Below the pieces are notes generated by a model. That model worked only from the letters and a program-made list of their open reading frames with translations. It searched no databases and was not told the origin of the DNA. A program made the translations under genes and the position numbers. A DNA stretch of 34,435 nucleotides from Alphaproteobacteria bacterium (GTDB lineage: Bacteria; Pseudomonadota; Alphaproteobacteria; Puniceispirillales; Puniceispirillaceae), in NCBI GenBank assembly GCA_030835985.1, contig JAURQT010000023.1, positions 1 to 34,435 of the forward strand. The letters run 5' to 3'. How positions within the stretch are numbered: position 1 is the first letter of the stretch; the number at the start of each line of letters is the position of its first letter. Shown here piece by piece: positions 1 to 8,118 of this stretch.

Positions 1-39
1 ATCCAGAAGCTGTTCTTTTGCCGGCAGACTATCGGGCAT
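1..39 (-). CDS. 5' end of an unidentified gene running off the left edge
   Basis: An ATG on the minus strand at 37-39 opens a frame reading MPDSLPAKEQLLD up to the window edge. An in-frame TAG lies immediately upstream, so this is the earliest possible start. A GGAA element about 8 bases upstream (GGAAAAATAG-ATG) could serve as a weak ribosome binding site. The gene lies 125 bases downstream of dgoK on the same strand, so it could be a further member of the sugar-acid cluster (a KDPGal aldolase would be a natural partner of DgoK) or a separate transcription unit. Thirteen residues are too few to name a family. Confidence 0.4.
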   Translation of the reverse strand, partial: MPDSLPAKEQLLD

Positions 40-164
40 CTATTTTTCCATTTTAATATTTCAGCGAACCGCAAATTTATCCCGAAATAATGGCGATAAA
101 AATTTAGGGATGCAAAGAGAATTCGCAAATTTTTTCGCCCTATGCACAAGATTTTTTTACCAGA

Positions 165-1097
165 TTAATCCTGGAAAATATGGCGGGCGATTTCATATAA
201 TCCGGCACAGCTTGCCGCCTCGCCATCGATCAGCTGATAGCCGATATCAAAATGGGTCAGGGCAGTTTGATATAAGCCTGCCATCACCCCGGCAGCATTC
301 AGATATACCGTCCCGTTTTGCGCGGCCGCCATCGGCGCGATATGCACCATCTCTGTCCCGATAGACAGCCCGGAGAGCAATGCCGAAGCCGAAGAGGCGG
401 CAAATTTTCCGGTCAAAATACCTGCCCGTATGGCAAACAGGTGATGCAGCAAACCAAGCGATCCCCTTGCCAGCTCCAGCCCGTGTAAAAAACCCTCTCT
501 ATCTTTTTCCTCCTCGCTATCTTTTGGCTGTTCCATAAAGGGGCTGAGGATAGAATGGCGGCGCATCAGATCAAACACCTCGCCGGTCATAAAGCTGGAC
601 AGGCTGGTAATTTCTGCCCCCCTTACCGTCACCCATTTTGAATGGGTACCGGGCAGACAAAATAATCCATCCCTTATCTGATATTGTGCCAGAATACCGG
701 CAAGGGCGGTTTCCTCGCCGCGCATCACATCGGCCAGCCCGTCATCTGAAACAGATTGGATACCGGGCACAATCCAGATATTTTCTGCGCTTTTTATTTT
801 AGATGCCGCTGCGGCCAATGCGCTAATACCAGCTGTTTTTTGCAAATATCCTGCATCTTGCCAGCCCTGGGCAGAGCCTATCATACCGCACATAATCACT
901 GGCAGGGCGCGCGCGCCTCCCCCCAGCGCATGACGGGCATCTGCCAGAATATCGGCAAAGGATTTATCGGCTATCTGGCGGATACCATAGGGCCCGGCAT
1001 GATGGGCAAGGCACTGGCCTGCGCCATCCAGAAGCCAGCTTCGAAATGAGGAAGTACCCCAGTCAACCGCGACACAAAAAGGGGTGTTATCTGTCAT
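165..1097 (-). CDS. dgoK: 2-dehydro-3-deoxygalactonokinase (DgoK family)
   Basis: This kinase would phosphorylate 2-dehydro-3-deoxy-D-galactonate (or a related 2-oxo-3-deoxy sugar acid) with ATP in the cytosol, feeding the De Ley-Doudoroff route. The N-terminus carries the phosphate-binding segment VAVDWGTSSFRSWL. The middle carries the family hallmark PGTHSKWV followed by SSFMTGEVFDLMRRHSIL. I place the start at the ATG at 1097 (MTDNTPF), not at the track's 1175: the upstream 26 codons overlap the end of dctM and are not protein-like for this family, and an AAAGA element precedes 1097. The result is 310 aa, normal for DgoK. It begins 10 bases after dctM and is almost certainly co-transcribed with the TRAP genes. 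True substrate could differ from KDGal. Confidence 0.88.
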   Translation of the reverse strand: MTDNTPFCVAVDWGTSSFRSWLLDGAGQCLAHHAGPYGIRQIADKSFADILADARHALGGGARALPVIMCGMIGSAQGWQDAGYLQKTAGISALAAAASKIKSAENIWIVPGIQSVSDDGLADVMRGEETALAGILAQYQIRDGLFCLPGTHSKWVTVRGAEITSLSSFMTGEVFDLMRRHSILSPFMEQPKDSEEEKDREGFLHGLELARGSLGLLHHLFAIRAGILTGKFAASSASALLSGLSIGTEMVHIAPMAAAQNGTVYLNAAGVMAGLYQTALTHFDIGYQLIDGEAASCAGLYEIARHIFQD

Positions 1098-1107
1098 CTG
1101 TCTTTTT

Positions 1108-2418
1108 TTAACCTGGTTGCTGGCGGATATTGTCGGGAAGCCATGTCGCCAGCTCTGGAAAGGCGATAAGCACAAATACCATCAACACCATAATCAGGAA
1201 CATGGCAAACCCTGCCCGGGCGATAAAGCTCATCTCATGCCCGGTCATCCCTTGCAAGACAAACAGATTAAATCCGATTGGCGGTGTAATTTGTGCCATT
1301 TCGACCACCACCACGATGAAAATGCCAAACCAAATCAGGTCTATGCCTGCCTGCCGGATCATCGGCTCGACAACCGCCATTGTCAGCACAACAGACGAGA
1401 TACCATCCAAAAACATACCCAGAATGATATAGAAAACCAGCAATACCATCAGCAATTCAAATTTGGTCAAATTGAAATCTGCGATAAGGTTTGCCAGCCC
1501 CCGTGGCAATCCGGTAAAGCCCATGGACAGGGATAAAAACGCTGCCCCCGCCAAAATAAGTGCGATCATCGCCGAGGTGCGGGTAGCCCCCATCAGGCTG
1601 GCAGAAAAGGTTTGCGGTGTCAGGGTTCCCTGTGCGGCAGCCAGAATAAGCGCACCTATCACCCCGAATGCCGCTGCCTCTGTTGCGGTCGCAAAGCCGA
1701 AATACATCGACCCGATAACAACCGCAATCAAACACAGAACCGGTATCAGGAAGCGAGAATTTTTCAATTTTTCGGTAAACGTCATTACCGGATCAATTTT
1801 CGGATTCCATGTTTTTGACATTTTGGAATAAATCGCCACATAGGTCATAAACATCAACGCCAGAACAAGACCGGGCAGAATACCGGCAAAAAACAATTTT
1901 GTAATGGATTCATTAATCGTCACCCCATAGACAATCAGGGTAAGCGAGGGCGGGATCATCAGCCCCAGCGTTGCCGCACCTGCCAACGTCCCAATGACAA
2001 TAGGTTCGGGATACTCGCGCTTTCGCAATTCCGGTATCGACATCTTTCCCACGGTTGTCAGCGTGGCAGCAGACGAGCCGGAAACCGCAGCAAAGACAGT
2101 ACAGCCCACAATATTTGTATGAACCAGCCCGCCTGGCAATCCCCGCATCCAGGGCGAAAGCCCCTTAAACATATCTTCGGATAATCGCGTTCGGTATAAA
2201 ATTTCGCCCATCCAGATAAATAGCGGCAGGGCCGTCAATGTCCAGGAAGACGAAGATGCCCAAACAGTCGTGATCATCACATCGCCAACAGGACGTGTGG
2301 TAAATAATTCCATCCCCACCCAGGCAACACCCATCAGCGCCAGGCCAACCCAAACCCCGGCGCCAAGAAGCGTGAATAAAATAAATAGAAAAAGAATTAT
2401 AATAGACAAGTTTTCCAT
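1108..2418 (-). CDS. dctM: TRAP transporter large permease subunit (DctM family)
   Basis: This is the large membrane subunit that forms the translocation path of a tripartite ATP-independent periplasmic transporter, driven by a sodium or proton gradient. Its 436 aa are hydrophobic throughout, with about twelve predicted membrane segments. It contains typical DctM features: the N-terminal LGAGVWVGLALMGVAW, a conserved SGSSAATLTTVGK segment, the GLMIPPSLTLIVYG loop, and MAQITPPIGFNLFVLQG near the C-terminus. It starts 18 bases after dctQ with an AGGGA ribosome binding site and is followed 10 bases later by dgoK, indicating one operon. The ligand is set by DctP and is not known; carboxylates or sugar acids are usual. 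Confidence 0.95.
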   Translation of the reverse strand: MENLSIIILFLFILFTLLGAGVWVGLALMGVAWVGMELFTTRPVGDVMITTVWASSSSWTLTALPLFIWMGEILYRTRLSEDMFKGLSPWMRGLPGGLVHTNIVGCTVFAAVSGSSAATLTTVGKMSIPELRKREYPEPIVIGTLAGAATLGLMIPPSLTLIVYGVTINESITKLFFAGILPGLVLALMFMTYVAIYSKMSKTWNPKIDPVMTFTEKLKNSRFLIPVLCLIAVVIGSMYFGFATATEAAAFGVIGALILAAAQGTLTPQTFSASLMGATRTSAMIALILAGAAFLSLSMGFTGLPRGLANLIADFNLTKFELLMVLLVFYIILGMFLDGISSVVLTMAVVEPMIRQAGIDLIWFGIFIVVVVEMAQITPPIGFNLFVLQGMTGHEMSFIARAGFAMFLIMVLMVFVLIAFPELATWLPDNIRQQPG

Positions 2419-2436
2419 ATCGTTATTCCCTGTTTC

Positions 2437-2964
2437 CTATTCACCTGAGGTGCCTATTTCAGACTTTACAACCCTGTCCTCACCATGAATTAGCAAATGT
2501 ATCAGATTATCTGTAAGGGCAATGGCAAGAATAACAGACCCCACCACCATTGCCGATTGCGGTATCCATAGCGCGGTTGCATCCTGGCCTTGCGAGACCT
2601 CGTGAAACTTCCATGACCAATAGGTAAAGCGCGTAGCATAATAAACAAAATACCACGCGATGGCCGTGCCAACGATAAAACATCCTGTGTTAATTATCCG
2701 GTTCCAGAAAGGTGAAACAGCATTTAAAAGGATAGAGACCCGTATATGCGCCCCGCGATTAAGGGCATTGGCAAACGCAAGGAAACTGGCGGCTGCCATT
2801 GCATAGCCAGCATAATTTGGCGCCCCTGGAAACATCTCGCCAGTCCATCTGGCCAGCATCTGGATAACGATAAGAAATAAAATAGCAATAAGGCAAAACG
2901 CAGCAGCGATGCCAGAGGCCAGATACAGCCCATCCAGAATATTTCTCATTCTCTGCATAAACAT
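2437..2964 (-). CDS. dctQ: TRAP transporter small permease subunit (DctQ family)
   Basis: The small membrane subunit of the TRAP transporter couples DctP to DctM. The 175-aa protein has four predicted membrane segments (roughly residues 15-38, 50-70, 90-112 and 137-157). The family motif is seen as LNRGAHIRVSIL between segments two and three. Length is typical. The ATG at 2964 follows a G-rich ribosome binding site (GGGGGG, five bases upstream); a second in-frame ATG two codons later is possible. It is separated from dctP by 136 bases containing a perfect hairpin, and from dctM by 18 bases. Confidence 0.93.
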   Translation of the reverse strand: MFMQRMRNILDGLYLASGIAAAFCLIAILFLIVIQMLARWTGEMFPGAPNYAGYAMAAASFLAFANALNRGAHIRVSILLNAVSPFWNRIINTGCFIVGTAIAWYFVYYATRFTYWSWKFHEVSQGQDATALWIPQSAMVVGSVILAIALTDNLIHLLIHGEDRVVKSEIGTSGE

Positions 2965-3036
2965 AAAATCCCCCCGCCCCGATTTTAGTCAATTTATTTC
3001 AAATGATTTATCAAAAATTGGTAAATTAAATTTCTC

Positions 3037-3072
3037 ATTACAGAGGAAAGCACACAAGCCTTCCTCTGTAAT
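3037..3072 (-). promoter_or_regulatory. Perfect intercistronic stem-loop between dctP and dctQ
   Basis: A 12-base arm (ATTACAGAGGAA) is repeated as its exact reverse complement after a 12-base loop. It lies about 30 bases beyond the dctP stop codon in transcription direction. No run of T follows on the minus strand, so it is not a classical intrinsic terminator. In TRAP operons a structure here would protect or partly terminate the dctP message, giving more binding protein than membrane subunits; that role is inferred. Confidence 0.75.
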
Positions 3073-3100
3073 TTTAGATGGTATATTCAGAATTTACAGG

Positions 3101-4075
3101 TTAGTTCATTTTGCGAAAGGCATCTACAAGAGCCTGGCCGTCCTTGCCAGCATCTTTCAGCCAGTCTGCCATCATAACCTTGCCAATTTCTTCAAACTCG
3201 CTCTTTAGCCCGGCACCAGCTGGCTCAACTGTCATACCGCCGGCACGCAAACCTGCCAGTGTGAAGCCGGTATATTCCTTTGCCCGCCATGTACCGGCAT
3301 ATTCAGCGATTTCGGCACAGCCCTGAATAACATTTTTATTCGCCTGGCTTGCACCATTCCAGACATCGCTGTTGATAATGACATAGTTTCTTGGCATCCA
3401 CGCATCCACTTCATAGAAATGTGTCAGCGATTCCCATACTTTTCTGTCATAGCCGGTTGCCCCGGAAGAAATCATCGATTCTGCCACACCTGTCGCAAAA
3501 GCCTGTGAAATTTCAGCCGCTTCGATAACAACTGGCAACATACCGGTTAATTCGGCAAAACGGGTGGTTGTGTTGTTATATGAACGGAATTTAATCCCCT
3601 TCATATCGGCAACAGATTTCACTTCTTTTTTGAAATATAATCCCTGTGGTGGCCACGGAACCGCATAAAGCAGGGTCAGATTTTGATCGGCCAGTGTTTT
3701 TTCCAGTACCGGCTTTGCCGCTTTCCATAATTTGTCTGACTGGTCAAAAGATGTCGCTAGAAACGGTACAGAGTCGAAACCAAAAATAGCGGCTTCATTC
3801 TGGTGGCCGGAAAGCAGTCTCTCGCCAATAGGCACCTGGCCTGTCTGGACAGCACGCTTGATATCCGCGCCCTTGAACAGTGACCCTGACGGATGCGTGG
3901 TAATCTCGATATCCCCGCCTGTGCCTGTTGTTACACATTTTGCGAATTCAGCCCCGGTTACCGAATGGAAATTCGAACCGGAATAGGCCATTGGCATATC
4001 CCATTTTTCAGCAGAAGCAGCGCTTGCTGCCATTACCGCAGCAGCGGCAATCATTGTGGTCTTGATAGCTTTCAT
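3101..4075 (-). CDS. dctP: TRAP transporter periplasmic substrate-binding protein (DctP family)
   Basis: This extracytoplasmic receptor captures the ligand and delivers it to DctQM. The 324-aa precursor has a clear signal peptide (positive N-terminus, Ala-rich core, probable cleavage after ASA at residue 22). The mature chain shows DctP features: HPSGSLFKGADIKRAVQTGQVPIGE, and around residue 164 MKGIKFRSYN, where the arginine is the residue that usually salt-bridges the ligand carboxylate. An ideal AGGAGG lies just upstream of the ATG, consistent with high expression. The neighbours (dgoK, D-amino-acid dehydrogenase, ThDP enzyme) hint at a sugar-acid or amino-acid-derived carboxylate, but the ligand cannot be read from the sequence. 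Confidence 0.94.
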   Translation of the reverse strand: MKAIKTTMIAAAAVMAASAASAEKWDMPMAYSGSNFHSVTGAEFAKCVTTGTGGDIEITTHPSGSLFKGADIKRAVQTGQVPIGERLLSGHQNEAAIFGFDSVPFLATSFDQSDKLWKAAKPVLEKTLADQNLTLLYAVPWPPQGLYFKKEVKSVADMKGIKFRSYNNTTTRFAELTGMLPVVIEAAEISQAFATGVAESMISSGATGYDRKVWESLTHFYEVDAWMPRNYVIINSDVWNGASQANKNVIQGCAEIAEYAGTWRAKEYTGFTLAGLRAGGMTVEPAGAGLKSEFEEIGKVMMADWLKDAGKDGQALVDAFRKMN

Positions 4076-4227
4076 TTTCTTCCTCCTTTTTCATCCCGAT
4101 GCGGACGGCTTCAAAAACATTTCGACCTTAACATTAGGCAGTTTTTCGCCAGCATTAGAAATTTAGCATACCTAACAGCACAATGTTTCACCCCACTTGT
4201 CAAGACTTAGGCGAAGAACAGCCTCTT
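4076..4227 (-). promoter_or_regulatory. Probable leader/promoter region of the TRAP-dgoK operon
   Basis: These 152 bases separate the end of the dehydrogenase gene from dctP. The minus strand carries a TTGACA hexamer at 4203-4198, but the hexamer 17 bases downstream (TGCTGT) is a poor -10 box, so the promoter call is tentative. The dctP ribosome binding site AAAAAGGAGG lies at the downstream end. The gap is long enough for the TRAP genes to have their own promoter as well as read-through from the genes upstream. Confidence 0.4.
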
Positions 4228-5472
4228 CTATCTGAATCTGGACGGGCTATAGGCCGTTATATCCAAATTCGGGGTTTGGCCTGTCATCATCTGCGCCAGC
4301 AAACGGCCTGTCTTGGGCCCGCCTGTCAGCCCCACATGATGATGCCCAAAGCCCAGATAGATACCGCTATTTTTGTCCAACTCCCCTATCAGGGGGATAG
4401 AGTCAGACGGGGCGGGGCGAAAACCCATCCAGCTGGTCATCTCTTTCCATCGCAATTCCGGCATGGCTTTTTGAATATTTTCCTTTAGCAAGGCAAAGGG
4501 CGGCTCGGACGGGGCCAGCTCTGTTCCGCCAAATTCTACCACCCCTGCCAGCCTTATGCGCCCGGCCATTGGCGTTACCACAAATTTACCAGAGGCCACC
4601 ATCACCGGGGCTTTTGGCACTATATTTGGCTCCCATAATTCTATGTGATAGCCGCGCTCGGCCTCAAGGGGTATAGACAGGCCAAGCTGTTTTACCAATG
4701 GCCCTGACCAGATCCCGGTGGTCACCGCAACCTTGTCTGCATAGATATTCTGGCCGCCAGCGCGTACCCCTGTCACCTGGCCATTTTCGCGCAAAACAGC
4801 GTCCACTTCTGCGATATGCAAATGCCCGCCCTGTTTGACAAAATGCGCGGCAAGGGCTTTGACATAATCGCCCGGGCTGGTAATTCTGCCATGCTGGCCC
4901 AGGCAGACCGCAAATCCCAGTGATTTATCAAAAGCCGGGTCATAGCGGTGAAAGACTTCGCCTTCCAGCTCTGTCCAGTGAAAGCCATGTTCGCGCCGAA
5001 CTTGCCAGCCAAAACTGTCTTTTTCATAATGGGCGCGGTCATTATAGACATATAGATAATCGCAAGGCTCTATCCATTTTTCTGCGCCTGTACCTTTGGC
5101 CAGGGCCTGATGATCGGCCAGCGAGTCGCCGACAATCGGCATCAGCGCATTGGCAATTCTCCTGGTATCGGCCACATTGGCATGTTTCAGATATTTTACC
5201 AGCCATGGCATCAATTTGGGCAGATAGGACCATTTCAGAAACAAAGGCTGTTTGGGGTCAAACAACATACCCGGGGCTTTGCTGATGAGGCCAGGCGTGG
5301 TAACCGGCACAACCGAGCAAGAGGCTAATATCCCGCCATTACCATAGCTTGCCCCTTCGGCTGGCCCGCTTTTATCTAGCAGCGTGACCGACAATCCCTT
5401 TTTTTGCAGCTCCAGGGCGGTAGAAACGCCCACAATGCCAGCACCAATGATGATAATATCCGTTTTTTCCAT
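4228..5472 (-). CDS. FAD-dependent oxidoreductase, D-amino-acid dehydrogenase-like (DadA/DAO family)
   Basis: A flavoprotein of the DAO family, expected to oxidise a D-amino acid (or N-substituted amino acid) to a 2-oxo acid and pass electrons to the respiratory chain. The Rossmann dinucleotide motif GAGIVG begins at residue 10, followed by ALELQKKGLSVTLLDK. Later family segments are present: GASYGNGGILASCSVVP, VTTGIWSGPLVKQLG, and the C-terminal GFGHHHVGLTGGPKTGRLLAQMMTG that contacts the isoalloxazine ring. Length (414 aa) matches DadA. It lies 51 bases after the ThDP enzyme on the same strand, with an AGG ribosome binding element before ATG 5472. Substrate is unproven; the racemase across the divergent promoter could supply a D-enantiomer. 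Confidence 0.88.
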   Translation of the reverse strand: MEKTDIIIIGAGIVGVSTALELQKKGLSVTLLDKSGPAEGASYGNGGILASCSVVPVTTPGLISKAPGMLFDPKQPLFLKWSYLPKLMPWLVKYLKHANVADTRRIANALMPIVGDSLADHQALAKGTGAEKWIEPCDYLYVYNDRAHYEKDSFGWQVRREHGFHWTELEGEVFHRYDPAFDKSLGFAVCLGQHGRITSPGDYVKALAAHFVKQGGHLHIAEVDAVLRENGQVTGVRAGGQNIYADKVAVTTGIWSGPLVKQLGLSIPLEAERGYHIELWEPNIVPKAPVMVASGKFVVTPMAGRIRLAGVVEFGGTELAPSEPPFALLKENIQKAMPELRWKEMTSWMGFRPAPSDSIPLIGELDKNSGIYLGFGHHHVGLTGGPKTGRLLAQMMTGQTPNLDITAYSPSRFR

Positions 5473-5523
5473 TTCACATACCTGCTTTGATAAGCTTTCT
5501 TAAAACCCTTTTTTATAAAGAAA

Positions 5524-7218
5524 TTATGCCACCCATTCCGAAACCGGGGCAGCCGCCTGGTGCAAAGGCTGGGCAATCACATCAACAAGGCTGGGGCCAT
5601 CATGGGCAATGGCCTGTTTTAACACGCCTTCCAATTCTGCCGGGTCTTCCACACGCCAGCTTTTCACCCCAAAGGCCGCCGCCACAGCCGCATGATCGGT
5701 TCGCCCGAAATCCACATTATAGAAACGTTTATCAAAGCCGGCATTTTGACCTGCCTTAATCCAGCCATAGGTTGAATTGGAAAACACAATAGAGGTAATC
5801 GGCATCCTGTAGCGGGTCATGGTTTCAAACTCGCCGCAGCAAAACCCGAAAGACCCGTCGCCCATCAGATTAACTGTTTTAACAGATGGCCTGCCAATAT
5901 GGGCGCCCATAGAGGCCGCCAGTGCAAACCCCAGCGCACCATGGGCGCGGTTGGAAATGAAATTCCGCCCGGCCTTGCGCCAGCGATAATGGGCAGAAAC
6001 ATACGGGCAAGGCGTGCCAGGGTCGGCAACCACCACCGCATCATCATCCAGACAGTTTGACAGGCTATGGATTACCCGCTCAGGGGTAATGGGCTGCTGG
6101 TCAGAGCCTGCCAGTGCCAGAAAGGCCTCCAGCTTTTGTGACCAGGCAGCGCGTACAATATCTGCCCCGCCAAAATCAAAGGGCTGTTTTTTGTCCCGGC
6201 AAGCGCCCAGCAAGGCAGATAGCCCCAGATAGGCATCTGCACATATCGCAATTTCGGTTCGGTAATTTGCACCCAACACCATCGGGTCGCTATCGATATG
6301 AATAACCGCCACAGATTTATCGGGACTGCACCAGCGTTCGGTTGTAACCGATCCGGCACGGCAGCCCACAAACAGCACCAAATCGGCTTTATCCATCACC
6401 GCTCTGGTAGCGGGTACACCGCCATTTGATCCCACCACACCCAGCGCATTCGGATGGGTTTCAGCAATAACCCCCTGCCCCGAGACTGTGGTGGCGACCA
6501 CCATATTTAATGTCTCTGCCAGCTGCCGGACAATATCCATCGCCCCGGCAATTACCGGCCCGCCGCCACATACCATCACCGGGCATTTTGCCTTTAACAG
6601 CCTCTGGGCAGCCTCTTCTATCGCCGCCGGGTCTGGGGCGCTTCGCTCGCTGGGAAAGGTCTGATGGCGCGGTTCTGCCCAGATATCTTCGGGATCAACT
6701 TCTGCTTTTTGGGTGTCAAAGGGCAGGGCAAGATGGGTCGCGCCTGGCCGGCCAGTGGTCATAGCCCGAAAGGCGGCGCGGATTTGGCCAGGCAGGCTGG
6801 AGGCTTTGTCCAGACTATCATTCCATTTCGTGATGCTGGAAAACAGCGCTTTTTGATCCAGTTCGGTCAGCGGATATTTCCCGCGCGAGGTGGTTGCCAC
6901 ATCTGTGGTAATCGCCAATATCGGCACAGAGCTTTCATTTGCCTCAACAACAGGGGGCAGAATATAGGTTGCCCCGCCCCCCGACGGGCCTTCGCAAATA
7001 CCGGGCTTGCCGGTTACCCGTGCATAGCCATCTGCCATATAGCCGGCATGACGCTCATCGCGGGTCAGAAGATGGGTCATCTTGTGATCAAGGCGTGCCA
7101 GCGCGTCATAAAAAGGCAGGGTGGTATCCCCGCAAAGGCCAAAAATATGGCGCACATCATAGGCCTCCAGCATACGCACAACCGCTTCTGCGCCGGTTAA
7201 TGAATTTGTCTTTTGCAT
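5524..7218 (-). CDS. Thiamine diphosphate-dependent enzyme (acetolactate synthase/decarboxylase-like)
   Basis: A three-domain ThDP enzyme that would decarboxylate a 2-oxo acid and release or transfer the aldehyde unit. The N-terminal Pyr domain contains RDERHAGYMADGYAR with the catalytic glutamate at residue 55. A central domain covers about 195-340. The C-terminal PP domain has the metal/diphosphate motif GDG at 453-455 with its partner asparagine at 481. The 564-aa length fits the family. It starts at ATG 7218 behind a GGGGTGG element and leads a minus-strand run with the DadA-like gene. No small regulatory subunit (ilvH) is adjacent, so it is unlikely to be the biosynthetic acetolactate synthase. 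The pairing with an amino-acid dehydrogenase suggests action on the 2-oxo product; this is inference. Confidence 0.87.
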   Translation of the reverse strand: MQKTNSLTGAEAVVRMLEAYDVRHIFGLCGDTTLPFYDALARLDHKMTHLLTRDERHAGYMADGYARVTGKPGICEGPSGGGATYILPPVVEANESSVPILAITTDVATTSRGKYPLTELDQKALFSSITKWNDSLDKASSLPGQIRAAFRAMTTGRPGATHLALPFDTQKAEVDPEDIWAEPRHQTFPSERSAPDPAAIEEAAQRLLKAKCPVMVCGGGPVIAGAMDIVRQLAETLNMVVATTVSGQGVIAETHPNALGVVGSNGGVPATRAVMDKADLVLFVGCRAGSVTTERWCSPDKSVAVIHIDSDPMVLGANYRTEIAICADAYLGLSALLGACRDKKQPFDFGGADIVRAAWSQKLEAFLALAGSDQQPITPERVIHSLSNCLDDDAVVVADPGTPCPYVSAHYRWRKAGRNFISNRAHGALGFALAASMGAHIGRPSVKTVNLMGDGSFGFCCGEFETMTRYRMPITSIVFSNSTYGWIKAGQNAGFDKRFYNVDFGRTDHAAVAAAFGVKSWRVEDPAELEGVLKQAIAHDGPSLVDVIAQPLHQAAAPVSEWVA

Positions 7219-7387
7219 GATATATCCACCCCAAAAATCAGCTGGAAAGAAACTATTTAAAAAAATCTATCGTGTTAATCTTTCTGCCTCGTGTCAATCT
7301 TAGATCACCCGCATCGTTTCTGCATAGCTATCTGTAAAAATTCATCTTATACTGACAACAAACAGCGCAAGAGGAGATACAAAGGAT
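7219..7387. promoter_or_regulatory. Divergent promoter region between the ThDP enzyme and racemase genes
   Basis: This 169-base AT-rich gap separates two divergent transcription units. On the minus strand a consensus TTGACA lies at 7297-7292, with only a poor -10 candidate 17 bases on (CACGAT). On the plus strand TATACT at 7348-7353 is a reasonable -10 box without a good -35. An AGGAG ribosome binding site for the racemase gene is at 7371-7375. No clear operator palindrome and no regulator gene is seen nearby. Confidence 0.4.
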
Positions 7388-8116
7388 ATGCGCGTTAAAG
7401 GTGGCAAACCCCTTTACGGGGCAAGTGTGGGTATATTGATGCTGGATGCCCGGTTTCCGCGTATACTAGGCGATATGGGCAATGCCCTGACCTGGCCTTT
7501 TCCGGTTCATTATAAAATTGTCCGCAACGCTTCACCAGACCGGGTGGTAAGGGGACAGGCAAAAAATATGCTGGAAAATTTTATCGAGGCCGGGCGCGAG
7601 TTGGTCGCAGACGGGGTCGATGGCATTACCACAAATTGCGGCTTTCTGGCGCTGTATCAGCAAGAATTATCCCGCGCCTTGCAGGTGCCGGTCGCCACCT
7701 CCAGCCTGATGCAGGTTGCGATGGTCAACAGCCTGCTGCCCGCTGGCAAAAAAGCCGGCATCTTAACCATTAGTGCCCGCTCGCTTACCCCCGCCCATCT
7801 GGCGTCAGCCGGTGTGCCGGACACCACTCCCATCGCCACAACCGAAGGCGGCCAGGAATTTACCCGCGCTATTCTGGATAGCGAGGCCGAGATGGATATT
7901 GCAGCTGCCCGCCGCGATAATATCGATGCCGCCATCCAGTTAGCCAAAGACCCGTCTGTGGGCGCAATCGTGCTGGAATGCACCAATATGGTGCCGTATG
8001 CTGCTGCCATCCGCGCGGCAACCGGCTTGCCGGTTTTTTCGATATATAATTTTATTTTGTGGTTTCAGGCCAGCTTGTCCCCACGGGCATTTCCCTTGTC
8101 GTCCGAGGAGGGATAA
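7388..8116 (+). CDS. Aspartate/glutamate/hydantoin racemase family protein
   Basis: A cofactor-independent racemase or isomerase of the Asp/Glu/hydantoin racemase superfamily, which uses two cysteines as acid and base. Both are visible: Cys84 in TTNCGFL and Cys198 in LECTNM. The 242-aa length fits. An AGGAG element lies about 12 bases before the ATG. The next gene begins two bases after its stop codon, so the pair is translationally linked. Members of this superfamily also include maleate isomerases and hydantoin racemases, so the exact substrate is open. The divergent DadA-like dehydrogenase makes conversion of an L- to a D-amino acid an attractive role. Confidence 0.82.
   Translation: MRVKGGKPLYGASVGILMLDARFPRILGDMGNALTWPFPVHYKIVRNASPDRVVRGQAKNMLENFIEAGRELVADGVDGITTNCGFLALYQQELSRALQVPVATSSLMQVAMVNSLLPAGKKAGILTISARSLTPAHLASAGVPDTTPIATTEGGQEFTRAILDSEAEMDIAAARRDNIDAAIQLAKDPSVGAIVLECTNMVPYAAAIRAATGLPVFSIYNFILWFQASLSPRAFPLSSEEG
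8106..8111 (+). promoter_or_regulatory. Shine-Dalgarno AGGAGG that fixes a GTG start
   Basis: A perfect AGGAGG inside the last codons of the racemase gene lies seven bases before GTG 8119. It supports that GTG as the start of the transporter gene over the ATG at 8059, which would overlap the racemase gene by 58 bases and has no comparable site. Confidence 0.8.
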
Positions 8117-8118
8117 AA

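Noticed and set aside
3037-3072. Classical Rho-independent terminator after dctP
   Set aside because: The stem is perfect but no T-run follows on the minus strand, so it is listed as a regulatory or stabilising hairpin.
5524-7218. Biosynthetic acetolactate synthase (ilvB)
   Set aside because: No small-subunit gene or other branched-chain gene is adjacent, and the context is catabolic.
8059-8118. ATG 8059 as start of the BASS-like gene
   Set aside because: It would overlap the racemase gene by 58 bases. GTG 8119 has a perfect AGGAGG seven bases upstream and begins a natural N-terminus.
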